Shown piece by piece: positions 45,243 through 53,923 of a DNA stretch of 64,000 nt. Below the pieces are notes generated by a model that saw nothing but the letters and a program-made list of their open reading frames with translations, did not search any database and had not been told where the DNA came from. How positions within the stretch are numbered: the first letter of the stretch is position 1; each line of letters starts with the position of its first letter. Location of the stretch: positions 1,736,001 through 1,800,000 of the forward strand of contig OY969903.1 in the NCBI GenBank assembly GCA_963704405.1, read 5' to 3'. Made by a program: the position numbers and the translations under genes. The stretch comes from MFD01213-c1 sp963704405. Lineage in GTDB: Bacteria > Planctomycetota > Phycisphaerae > Tepidisphaerales > Tepidisphaeraceae.

Positions 45243-47998
45243 TTACTTCTTGGTTGTCGAGGAAGTGGTCGTGACTCCTGTCAGGCTGCTCAGCGCCGAT
45301 TGCTGCGATTGCAGGCCGGCCAGCACAGATTCCATGTTCGCAAACTGCGTTTCCAGGCGGGTGCGCTTGTCAGACAGGAGGGAATCGAGCTGTGTGATCT
45401 GGTCCTGAAAATTCTGAGCTTCGGAGTCTAATGTGTTGTTCTGCAGGGTCAGCGAGCCGTTGACAGGGTCGATTAGCTGGTTGATCTGCGAATCGATCCC
45501 ATAGGCGACGCCGAGATTTTTGGTCGTGGTCGTACCATCGGGATTGCTGATCTGCTGGGTGGCGGCGAAGAGCTGCTGGACCGAGTTGGGATCGGCGGCA
45601 TAGGCGGCATTGAACTTGTCTGAATCGAAAACGAGGTGCGCGTTGTTGTCAATCGTGAGCCCGATGTCCGCAAGCACGCGATATTTTCCACCGGTGGTGA
45701 CCACCGTGTTCAGCATGGAGTACATGTTCGACTGAATGTTCCCGACAGTGGAATCTCCCAGCAGCAGGCCGGCAGTGTTTGTCGTGGAATCGTATTGCGT
45801 GAGCGTGTTGATCTTGTCGGACAGATCGTTGAAGTTTTTCGCGAAGTCGGTGAGCTGCTGGACGATGGCGTTCGAATTTCTCGTAACGCTGAGCTGAACG
45901 GGCCCCTGGCTCACGCCGGTGAGGTTAACCGTGACGCCCTGGATGACACCGGTAATCTGATTGCTGCTGGCGGTAACAAGCAGCGGCTGGGCGCTATCCG
46001 CGCCACCGAGGAAAACGGCCGCATCCTGCGCATTCACAAGGTTGGTCCCGCCGAGGCTCGTTGTGCCGGCGTCGAGGACAACACGGCCGGCGCGACCGGA
46101 ATTCAGGGCGGTCATCGACAGGCGGTAGGGGGCTGTTGCGGACCCATCGTTGATGATTGAGGCGCTGATCCCAAAACCAAGTGCGTTGATCGACTGCTGC
46201 ACCGAGGCGAGCGTGTCGTTCGCGCCGATGGTGAGGGTCTTTTCGTATGCGCCATCGATGGACGTGCCGGTCGCTTTTCCCTTGATATTGAGGTCGGCGG
46301 CGGTGGTGCTGTCGATATCTGTGATCGTCAGCTTGTTTGCGCCCGCCGAAGCGTCGTTGATGACGATGCCGTTACCGTTGGCATTAATGGACGCCGTCAC
46401 ACCGGCCAATGCCTTTGAATTGATCTGGTAAAGCAGGTCAGAAACTTTTGTCACGTTGGACCCGGAAAGGTCAATGGTGGCGCTGGTCCCGGCGGAATTG
46501 GTGATGGTGAAGTGGCCTTTGGAGATACCCTTGCCGCCATTAAGCGAGGTCAGAAGGGTATTGTTGGTCATCCATTGCTTATGAAGGTTAGCGCCAAGGA
46601 CGGCTGTTTGGCTGGTATTGAACGAGCCATTGATGCCGAGTTCGGCCGCGGTGGTTCCTCCGGCGGCGTCAGCGATAACGAGATTGCCGGAACCGCCGCT
46701 GGTGTCGGTGATCTGGATGCCGTTGCCTGAATCCTTCAGCGAGGCTTTCAGGTGAACGCCGCTGGCATTATTGATGTGGTCGAGAAGGTCCTGCACGCTG
46801 TTGGAATCGGAGAAATCGATCGTCTGGGATGCTCCGCTGCGATCGGTGAAGATGACCTGCCCTAAGGACAGACCGCTGCCGCCGCGAAGGGATGAGATAA
46901 GCGAAGTATCGATGCCCGCGATGACATCGGACCCGTTGACAACGTTTCCGCTGGGTGCGGTGAGAAGGCCCAAGTCTGCGGCGGCGGTTGAACCGTTGTT
47001 TTGTGCGATGCTGATTGCGCCACCACCGCCGCTGGCGTCTGTGAGGCGGATGCCGTTTGATCCCGGCACGATGTCTGCTTTGAGCTTCAGACCGCCGGCG
47101 GTGTTGATGGCGTCGATCACGTCCCCGACCGACTTGGCAGTGGCGAGGTTAACACCGACGGTGGTGCCGTCACCGAGCGTCACTGTGAAGTCATTGCCAC
47201 CGGTACCGCGACCGACACCGCGATTGTCATTCAGTGAATCGAGCAGCGTTCCGCGGCTGACATAATTGATGTCGGTTCCAGTCAGCGTGTTTGCGCTGAC
47301 CGTGCCGGAAATGCCCAGGTCGGTCGCGGAAGTGCCGCCGGCCAGGTCCTGGACTGTCAGGTCATTTGTGGTTTTTCCGGAGGAATCGGTCAGGACAATT
47401 TTGTCCCCCTGAAGCGATGCGCGAACGGAGATGTCCAGGGAGGTGTTGATCTTTTTGAGCACGTCATCGACGGTGACGGCGGCGGAGGTGTCGATAACAC
47501 CACTGGCGCCTGAACGATCGGTGATGCGGAAGAGGCCGCGCCCGACGCCGGCTCCGCCGTTGAGCTGAGCGAGAGTCGTCTCCGATGAAATTTCACCACC
47601 GCCTTGGTCGATCGTTATGGTTCCCGCACCGACCTTGGCCGTGCTGAAGTCAGTGAAGCCGGTGCTGACGGCCTGTTGCGTAGTGACCAGACGGGCGACC
47701 TGCAGGTTATAGGTGCCGATGGCAGCGCCGGAGCCGCGCTGGCGGTGAGGACATTGGGATCACCGCTGGTGGCGGTGGCGGCCTGATAGGTGACGTCCTT
47801 CTCCAGCGACTGGCCGGTGATTTGAAGCGATGATAAGCGGGCGAGAAGGTCGGTATAGGCGAGCTTCTGCTGATTGGTCGAGTCGATACGCGTCTGCAGC
47901 AGCGTTTTTGGCTGCGACTCAATCGACATCAACTCGTCAATGATCTGACCAGTGTTGATGCCGCTGATCAGTCCGATGCTGGAGGTAATAGTTCCCAT
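45243..47998 (-). pseudogene. fliD: flagellar filament cap protein FliD, unusually long, one frameshift
   Basis: The N-terminus MGTITSSIGLISGINTGQII then DELMSIESQP is the FliD signature. The frame breaks near 47730. The next frame gives AAIGTYNLQVARLVTTQQAV and runs to 45243. One G added (CCGGGCGCT) rejoins SAAPGAAIGTYNLQV, for about 918 residues, versus 450-700 usual. The excess is four tandem flagellin-IN-type repeats of about 115 residues. Each starts LNGG.G or LRGGSG and has a DLLxxIN helix and a NGI.I.D strand. The C-terminal coiled-coil D0/D1 region (DFAKNFNDLSDKINTLTQYD and AQNFQDQITQLDSLLSDKRT) is intact. Confidence 0.92.
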
Positions 47999-48006
47999 AA
48001 CCTCTA

Positions 48007-48210
48007 TCAATCGTCCAGAACACTTCCCCTAAACAGTAATGTCCAGTCTTTGTTGTAAGGATCTTCGATAGCCTGCTCTATATCGGCACGAATGCGGTCC
48101 GCGGCCAGTGGCCGTGCAAGCATACGATCCAGGGCCCACAGCGTCAGAAAGTGCTGTGAGGCCTGTTTTACCACCCGCAACCGCTCCGCCGTCGCAGCAA
48201 GGTCTGTCAT
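48007..48210 (-). CDS. small protein upstream of fliD, unknown
   Basis: The 67-residue product MTDLAATAERLRVVKQASQH then FLTLWALDRMLARPLAADRI is helical and soluble. Its stop (48007-48009) is 8 bases before the fliD ATG, suggesting coupling. FliD is often paired with a small chaperone such as FliT; this protein is in the right place but too short and without a recognisable FliT signature. I therefore leave it unnamed. GGAGAC precedes the ATG at 48210. Confidence 0.6.
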   Translation of the reverse strand: MTDLAATAERLRVVKQASQHFLTLWALDRMLARPLAADRIRADIEQAIEDPYNKDWTLLFRGSVLDD

Positions 48211-48241
48211 TGATGTCGTCTCCTGAAGTCTCTTTGAATGG

Positions 48242-48263
48242 TTATCGGAACCACGAGGGCATC
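48242..48263 (-). promoter_or_regulatory. possible sigma28-type promoter for the small gene, fliD and fliS
   Basis: Read on minus, TTCCGATAAC (about 48251-48242) is close to the FliA -10 GCCGATAA. TCAATGTG lies upstream at slightly long spacing (13 instead of 11 bases). It is 30 bases before the ATG at 48210. fliD and fliS are classic FliA-dependent genes, and a FliA/WhiG-type sigma is encoded at 58787. The match is imperfect. Confidence 0.25.
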
Positions 48264-48378
48264 ACATTGAGCAAATTTCATCCGTGGTTTCCCCCGCACA
48301 ATCTGCCGATACACATGATGTATATGGCGCGGCCTGTCCGCGCGTCGGAACGGTGGCAATTGAAAATCGGCAATAACC

Positions 48379-49005
48379 ATGTCTGAAAAAGAAAAGAAAC
48401 CTGACGCGGCCCACGCAGCGCCCGCCGCTGAGAAAAAGGAAGAGGGCAAGGAGAAGGAAGCCGCCGGTGGTGGATTCCTGACTAAGCTGCCGGTCCTGCT
48501 CGGTGGGGTGATGCTGATTGAGGCGGTTGTTCTCTTTGCCGGTTTCAAATTCATCGGAGGCGGGTCGCCTCGCGCTGCCGCCGGCGCCGAATTGTCGGCG
48601 GTTGAAAAAGGCGGGGAGGGGGAAGCCAAGGGTACGGGAGAAGGCGGCAAGCCGGGAGCCCCGACCGATCAGAAAGCGCCGATTGAGATAGCGGTAGTGG
48701 ACTTCCGAGCTCCAAACAAGCTCAGCGGCAGGACCTTTCTTTACGACGTCAGCATCTTCGCAGTGACCAAAACAGAGTTCGGGGACAAGGTAAAAGCGAT
48801 GATTTCCAGTCGCGACGCCTTGATTAAGGACCGCATCCGCACCATTATAGCTCAGAGTGATCCCGAGAAGCTGGGCGGTGGCAGCGAACCAGGGCTTGAA
48901 ACGCTCCGCCGGCAAGTCAAATACCAGCTTGACGAGATCGTCGGTGAAGGCTTGATCGACGAAGTGCTGGTCCCGCGGTGCATACCGTTCCGGACCGACT
49001 ACTAA
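48379..49005 (+). CDS. fliL: flagellar basal-body-associated protein FliL
   Basis: FliL supports stator function around the motor. The 208-residue protein has a Lys/Glu/Ala-rich cytoplasmic N-terminus (1-35) and one membrane helix (LPVLLGGVMLIEAVVLFAGF, about 37-56). A flexible Gly-rich linker follows, then the periplasmic FliL domain with FLYDVSIFAVTKTEFGDKVK, MISSRDALIKDRIRTIIAQS and the ending LIDEVLVPRCIPFRTDY. It opens the plus-strand flagellar operon, diverging from the fliD side. Confidence 0.85.
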   Translation: MSEKEKKPDAAHAAPAAEKKEEGKEKEAAGGGFLTKLPVLLGGVMLIEAVVLFAGFKFIGGGSPRAAAGAELSAVEKGGEGEAKGTGEGGKPGAPTDQKAPIEIAVVDFRAPNKLSGRTFLYDVSIFAVTKTEFGDKVKAMISSRDALIKDRIRTIIAQSDPEKLGGGSEPGLETLRRQVKYQLDEIVGEGLIDEVLVPRCIPFRTDY

Positions 49006-49070
49006 GCCCCGGCCTTTCCGACAGCGAGCACAACAACGAATGCAAGCGACGAACAGGATGTTCGTTGGAA

Positions 49071-49102
49071 TTTGTCAGTTGTCCGTTGTCCGTTGTCAGT
49101 TG
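49071..49102. repeat. word-like tandem repeat TTGTCNGTTG between fliL and fliN
   Basis: The segment TTTGTCAGTTGTCCGTTGTC followed by CGTTGTCAGTTG is four near-copies of an 8-base unit GTTGTCMG. It occupies the gap where fliM would normally lie. Such low-complexity text-like strings recur elsewhere between genes in this window. Confidence 0.7.
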
Positions 49103-49165
49103 CTGCATGGGGGCAGCATGATTGCGAGCATACGGATGGCTGACCATCGCCAAGGATGGTGAGTC

Positions 49166-49720
49166 ATGGCCGAAGATCCGGCACCTGCCCCTAATTCTCC
49201 TGAAGCTGTCTTACCGACCGGTCCCACCGCGGCAACTCCCCCTCCTACTGATCCTGCGACAACTGATCCGATCGCTGATCTAACGGCCTCAGCCGACGCG
49301 TTGAATAACGTGGATGCTGATCTGGCATCGGCGCAAGCATCGATTGATGAGCTGCTCAAGCAAACCAATAGTGATGGTTCGCCGGCGGGCCCTGCCGCCA
49401 ATCCGGCACTGCCGACCCAGACTTTTGACCTCCCGAATTTTCAACAGGTGATGGCGGACGCTCAGGTATCGAGCATCGATCTGCTGCGCGATGTCGAGTT
49501 GAATGTGAAAATCGAACTCGGTCGGTCGCACATGCTGGTGGAAGACGTGCTGAAACTGGCGGAAGGTTCCGTGGTGGAGTTGGACAAGCTGGCTGGTGAT
49601 CCGGTGGATGTATTTGTGAACGATCGTTTGATCGTGCGCGGTGAAGTGCTGGTATTGAATGACAACTTCTGCGTTCGCGTGAACGAAATCATGGCGGGTG
49701 TGAAGGAAGAAGGGTTGTGA
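49166..49720 (+). CDS. fliN: flagellar motor switch protein FliN
   Basis: FliN is part of the C-ring switch. A Pro/Ala/Thr-rich N-terminal region (about 1-95) is followed by the SpoA domain at the C-terminus. Its signature is LLRDVELNVKIELGRSHMLV, EDVLKLAEGSVVELDKLAGD, PVDVFVNDRLIVRGEVLVLN and DNFCVRVNEI. At 184 residues it is longer than minimal FliN (about 135) and shorter than FliY, and no CheC domain is visible. The preceding gene is fliL, not fliM. The stop overlaps the GTG of fliO by four bases. Confidence 0.93.
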   Translation: MAEDPAPAPNSPEAVLPTGPTAATPPPTDPATTDPIADLTASADALNNVDADLASAQASIDELLKQTNSDGSPAGPAANPALPTQTFDLPNFQQVMADAQVSSIDLLRDVELNVKIELGRSHMLVEDVLKLAEGSVVELDKLAGDPVDVFVNDRLIVRGEVLVLNDNFCVRVNEIMAGVKEEGL

Positions 49721-50454
49721 CCGCCGCCTGGGGAAATGTTCGGAGTTGCAAGTTGGCGGATCAAAAAAGGCGAAGAAGCGCCCTTTCATCCGGCCGCTGC
49801 GGGGGTTTCTCGGCATTTTTGTTATTGATCGTTACTTTCGCATTGGCTTGCGGCGCATGGGCGCAGACGACGCAACCGGGGGCGGCGCAGGCATTTGAAG
49901 AGCAACCACTGAAGATTTCGCCAGCCGAGCGAGTGGCGAACCAGCCTAAGCCGGGTGTGTTGCCGGGTTCGCAAAATGGAAGCGAGGCGCAGCGGGTTGG
50001 GCTTGCGCTGCTGATCGTGATCGGCGCGATTTTTCTGCTGCGGTGGGTCGGCAGGAAGATGTTTCTGCTGCCGAATGGGGCGAGGTCGAATAAAGGGATT
50101 AAGGTGCTGTCGCGTTCGATTTTGTCGCCGAAGCAGCAGGTTTTGTTGTTGCAGGTGGGTAAGCGAGTGATTGTCGTCGGCGACAGCGGGGGGAACATGA
50201 ATGCGCTGTGCGAGATCAGTGAGCCGGATGAAGTTGCTGGATTGCTGGGGGAATTGAAGAAGGGCCAGCCGGAAATAGCCGGGCGGTCTTTTGGGAATTT
50301 GTTTGGGAAGGCCAAGGAACCGTTTGATGGGAAATCGGAGCGGGATACGACCGCTGGTGATGATGTGCCGGAGGAATTGGGTTTGGATTCTAATGAAGAT
50401 GTGAGCGGACTTTTGGAAAAAGTTCGGTTGATGCGGCAGCAGTTTAAGAAGTAA
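49717..50454 (+). CDS. fliO: flagellar biosynthesis protein FliO
   Basis: FliO helps assemble the FliP ring of the export gate. The GTG at 49717 overlaps the fliN stop (GTGA), implying coupling. The product has a signal-like helix (FSAFLLLIVTFALACGAWAQ, about 31-50). A membrane helix follows (RVGLALLIVIGAIFLLRWVG, about 92-111), then the FliO domain with IKVLSRSILSPKQQVLLLQV and GKRVIVVGDS. The long acidic C-terminal tail is variable in the family. It reads into fliP with 84 bases between. Confidence 0.85.
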   Translation: MTAAWGNVRSCKLADQKRRRSALSSGRCGGFSAFLLLIVTFALACGAWAQTTQPGAAQAFEEQPLKISPAERVANQPKPGVLPGSQNGSEAQRVGLALLIVIGAIFLLRWVGRKMFLLPNGARSNKGIKVLSRSILSPKQQVLLLQVGKRVIVVGDSGGNMNALCEISEPDEVAGLLGELKKGQPEIAGRSFGNLFGKAKEPFDGKSERDTTAGDDVPEELGLDSNEDVSGLLEKVRLMRQQFKK

Positions 50455-50538
50455 CGCCGGCGAGTTACGTGAAATGACAGTGCCGCTTTCTGGTCCCTTC
50501 TTCTGGTATTCGGGAGAAGGTTAGGATGAGGACGCGCG

Positions 50539-51451
50539 ATGAGAATGGATTCGCTCGCAAGTCCAGGATGGTGGATTGGCAGCTTGCTGCTGATTGCATT
50601 CTTGATGGCGGGGACCGTACGCGCAGGAAGCGCCACCGGAGTCGCCGCCGGAATTTCGATTTACGCAGGCGTTGAATCCCGCGGGGGCGCCTGCGCCAAC
50701 AGAACCGACGGCCCCAACTGCGCCATCGTCGGTTTCCGGGCCGGCGGCTCCGGGAGGGAGCCTTTTGGCTCCGTCATCGCTGCCGCTGCCTGACCTGACG
50801 AAGCGGGAAACGTTTTCGTCGGCCCTTCAGATCGTGATTCTGCTGACGGTTTTATCGCTGGCGCCCGCGATTCTGATCATGATGACCAGCTTTACGCGGA
50901 TCATCATCGTGCTGTCGCTGCTGCGGCAGGCGCTGGGGACGCAACAGCTTCCACCGAACCAGATTCTCATTGGCCTGTCGCTTTTTATGACATTTTTGGT
51001 GATGGGTCCGACCTGGCAGAAGGTGAACCATGATGCGCTGCAACCTTATATGAATGGGACGATGGAGCAAAAGCCGGCGCTGGAAGCGGCGCTGGAGCCG
51101 CTGCGGGAGTTCATGAAGGACCAGATTGAGAAGAGCAACAATGACGCCGACGTGCTGCTGTTCACCGACTTCGCCCATCAGAAGCGGCCGACAAGCTGGA
51201 AGGAAGTGAGCACGCTGACCCTGATCCCGGCGTTCATGCTGAGCGAATTGAAGACGGCGTTTTACCTGGGGTTCAAGGTTTACCTGCCGTTTTTGATTAT
51301 CGACATGGTCATTTCGTCGGTGCTGATCAGCATGGGAATGATGATGTTGCCTCCGGCGCTGATTTCTTTGCCATTTAAGTTGCTGTTATTCGTATTAGTC
51401 GACGGATGGCACTTGATAACGGGCAGCCTGATGGGTAGTTTTATGACGTAA
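50539..51451 (+). pseudogene. fliP: flagellar export gate protein FliP, one frameshift near the N-terminus
   Basis: FliP forms the export gate with FliQ and FliR. The first frame encodes the signal peptide MDSLASPGWWIGSLLLIAFL then MAGTVRA. At about 50624 the frame changes. The other frame is open from 50606 and gives QEAPPESPPEFRFTQALNPA, then the conserved body: VILLTVLSLAPAILIMMTSF, TRIIIVLSLLRQALGTQQLP, PNQILIGLSLFMTFLVMGPT and MGMMMLPPALISLPFKLLLF. Restoring two bases (CGCGCGCAG for CGCGCAG) joins the parts into about 304 residues. The same two-base loss occurs in tatD. The body alone would also be translatable from TTG 50672, but without a signal. Confidence 0.9.
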
Positions 51452-51614
51452 TGATTTGTGTGGCGCGTTTTCACTTCACGGATGAAGTTTGAACCGCACG
51501 GAACAGCAGCAAACCAGCTGCGCGGTTCCGGAACAAGTCAGCCGCACCTCGATCACTCGGGCGAAATTGAATCCTCTCAATTTCAGCGGCGGCATCCAAG
51601 GAAGGATGTGGGCG

Positions 51615-51875
51615 ATGACGCTTGACCAGGCCGTTGACCTTGTCCGCTATACCCTTGTCCTTGCTCTGATTGTCGCCGCTCCGATGCTGCTGATCGGGCT
51701 GGTTGTCGGCATTGCGGTTTCGCTGTTTCAGGCGGTGACGCAGATCCAGGAACAGACGCTCACCTTTATCCCCAAAATTGTTGCGATGGTGGCCTCGGCG
51801 ATCCTTTTGATGCCCTGGATCAGCCATCGATTGATGGAGTATGCGACGGCGGTGTTCTCAAACACGGCGCCGTGA
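51615..51875 (+). CDS. fliQ: flagellar export gate protein FliQ
   Basis: AAGGAAGG upstream supports ATG 51615 (MTLDQAVDLVRYTLVLALIV), giving 86 residues, standard for FliQ. Two membrane hairpins are present: VRYTLVLALIVAAPMLLIGL and IPKIVAMVASAILLMPWISH. Between them is SLFQAVTQIQEQTLTF, the diagnostic FliQ loop. A 42-codon upstream extension is open but not family-like. It lies between fliP and fliR. Confidence 0.94.
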   Translation: MTLDQAVDLVRYTLVLALIVAAPMLLIGLVVGIAVSLFQAVTQIQEQTLTFIPKIVAMVASAILLMPWISHRLMEYATAVFSNTAP

Positions 51876-51933
51876 TTGTTGTGATTGGTTCGCCATGGGC
51901 AGCCAGCCCGGGCTATTAGCCATAAGCGTACGT

Positions 51934-52725
51934 ATGTCGCTCGATGAGATCCTGAAATTCGTTCCTGTTTTTGTACTGGTGCTCTTCCGCATCACGGGGC
52001 TGATGCTCTTCGCGCCGCTTCTGGGGTCGGCAAAAATTCCTAAACGAGTGAAGGCACTTTTTGCGCTGGTGCTGGCGATGGGGATTACACCATCGGTTAC
52101 CGCACCGGCGCATCTGCCGGATACCACTTGGGGCGTAGCGCTGGGCATCGGGGGTGAAATGATGTTCGGGCTGGCGATGGGCATTGTTCTCAGCTTTGCG
52201 TTCATCTCTGCTCAGTGGGCTGGTGAAATGATCGGCCAGCAGATGGGTTTTAACTTAAGCGAAGTATTTGATCCCCAATATGGGGCGGCTAGTTCGGTCA
52301 TCGGCGACTTCTATTACTTCCTGACATTGGTTGTTTTCCTGTTTGTCGACGGGCATCGCCGGATGATCCAGGGAATTCATGACAGCTTTACTTCGCTGCC
52401 GCTGCTGTCGGTGGGGATCGATCAGTCGGTGCTGGACCTGATCATCCAGACGTTCAGCACGGCAACCACGCTGGCGCTTCGATTGGCGGCCCCGGTTCTG
52501 ATCACGATGTTGATTGTCGACCTGACTCTCGGATTTCTGAGCAAGACGATGCCGCAGTTGAATGTGATGACCGCGGGGATGAGCGTGAAATCAATGATCG
52601 GGCTTGTGGTGATGATCGTGGGACTGTCGGCATTCAACACGCCGAACGTGCTGGAAGAGGCGGTGGCAGATTCGATTTCAGCGGTGACGGCGGTGTGGCA
52701 CGCGGAAACTCCGGCTCATTCATAG
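51934..52725 (+). CDS. fliR: flagellar export gate protein FliR
   Basis: FliR completes the FliPQR gate. From ATG 51934 (MSLDEILKFVPVFVLVLFRI) the 263-residue protein has about six membrane helices. Family stretches are FRITGLMLFAPLLGSAKIPK, SAQWAGEMIGQQMGFNLSEV and FDPQ, then VDLTLGFLSKTMPQLNVMTA. An ATG at 51895 and the open frame from 51841 overlap fliQ and look non-conserved. flhB follows 34 bases on. Confidence 0.94.
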   Translation: MSLDEILKFVPVFVLVLFRITGLMLFAPLLGSAKIPKRVKALFALVLAMGITPSVTAPAHLPDTTWGVALGIGGEMMFGLAMGIVLSFAFISAQWAGEMIGQQMGFNLSEVFDPQYGAASSVIGDFYYFLTLVVFLFVDGHRRMIQGIHDSFTSLPLLSVGIDQSVLDLIIQTFSTATTLALRLAAPVLITMLIVDLTLGFLSKTMPQLNVMTAGMSVKSMIGLVVMIVGLSAFNTPNVLEEAVADSISAVTAVWHAETPAHS

Positions 52726-52759
52726 CGATCAGTTTTTGTAGTCTGAAGGATGCGGAATC

Positions 52760-53875
52760 ATGGCTGAAGAGATGGGTGATAAAACCGAAGCCGCAACGCC
52801 TAAGCGGCGCCTGGAAGCTCGGGAACAGGGGAACATTCCTCGAAGTCCTGATCTGACGGCGGCGGTATTGCTCATCGGAATCCTCCTGTTGCTGCGTTCA
52901 TTTGGCGGCGGGCTTGTCAGGGCGCTGCGCGATTTTATGGCGGAGATGCTGAGCCTGGGCTCGCTTCAGGATGTGAATCCTGCTGGCGTGGGACCGATCC
53001 TTGTGCGGGCGATCGTCGCCGCCGGAACGGGCGTTGCGCCGCTGTTGATTGGGGTGGTGATCATCGCGCTGCTGGCGAACATTGCGCAAACGGGGTTGTT
53101 TTTTAACATGACGCGGCTGCAGCCGAACATTGCCGCGCTGAACCCCTTCAAAGGCCTGTCGAGGCTTTTCGGGGGAGGGCAGGGGTTTGTGAAGCTGGTC
53201 ATGAGCCTGATGAAAGTCGGGCTGGTCAGCCTGACAGCTTACTCGGCGATTCACGGCAAGATGCGCGAGATCGTCTACGCGCAGAGCATGTCGTATACGC
53301 AGGTGTTCGGCGTGGCTTCGGGGATTATTTATTCCATCACGCTCCGCATCGGCCTGCTGCTCTTTGTGCTTGCATTGCTGGACTACGTCTATCAGCGGTA
53401 CCGCATTGAAAAAGAAATCAAGATGAGCAAGCAGGAGGTCAAGGAAGAGATGAAGCGGATGGAAGGCGATCCGCACATCAAGGCGCGGCGTCGTCAACTG
53501 GCGATGGCGCAGCATCGCGAGCGGTTGAAAAACGATGTGCCCAAGGCAGATGTGATCGTCACGAATCCAACGGAGTTCGCCATTGCCTTGAAGTATGACC
53601 CGAACAGCATGAACGCGCCGAAGGTGGTCGCCAAAGGCCAGGGATATTGGGCGGCGAGGATTCGCGAGATCGCAATCGCCAATGGGATTCCGATTCTGGA
53701 GCGCAAGCCGCTGGCGAGGGCTCTTTTTAAATTATGCAACGTGGGGCAGGAAATCCCGGAGCAGTTTTTTTCTGCCGTCGCCGAGATCCTGGCGTATGTG
53801 TATGAGCTGAGCGGAAAACTGAAACAGAAAGAGCGGGAGTATTTGAGTTCAAGGAGCAAGCAGTTGATCACGTAA
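52760..53875 (+). CDS. flhB: flagellar export switch protein FlhB with NPTE instead of NPTH
   Basis: FlhB switches export from hook to filament substrates after self-cleavage. The start MAEEMGDKTEAATPKRRLEA is the family signature. Four membrane helices follow (about 33-210), then the cytoplasmic domain. The cleavage motif is at N269-P270-T271, but residue 272 is Glu, not the usual His: VIVTNPTEFAIALKYDPN. The Asn-Pro pair needed for cleavage is kept. The later VVAKGQGYWAARIREIAIAN and RALFKLCNVGQEIPEQFFSA are normal. Length 371. Confidence 0.96.
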   Translation: MAEEMGDKTEAATPKRRLEAREQGNIPRSPDLTAAVLLIGILLLLRSFGGGLVRALRDFMAEMLSLGSLQDVNPAGVGPILVRAIVAAGTGVAPLLIGVVIIALLANIAQTGLFFNMTRLQPNIAALNPFKGLSRLFGGGQGFVKLVMSLMKVGLVSLTAYSAIHGKMREIVYAQSMSYTQVFGVASGIIYSITLRIGLLLFVLALLDYVYQRYRIEKEIKMSKQEVKEEMKRMEGDPHIKARRRQLAMAQHRERLKNDVPKADVIVTNPTEFAIALKYDPNSMNAPKVVAKGQGYWAARIREIAIANGIPILERKPLARALFKLCNVGQEIPEQFFSAVAEILAYVYELSGKLKQKEREYLSSRSKQLIT

Positions 53876-53923
53876 AATCGCATGATCCACCTGCATTCAT
53901 AGCAAAGGAATCGTCGAACCTAT

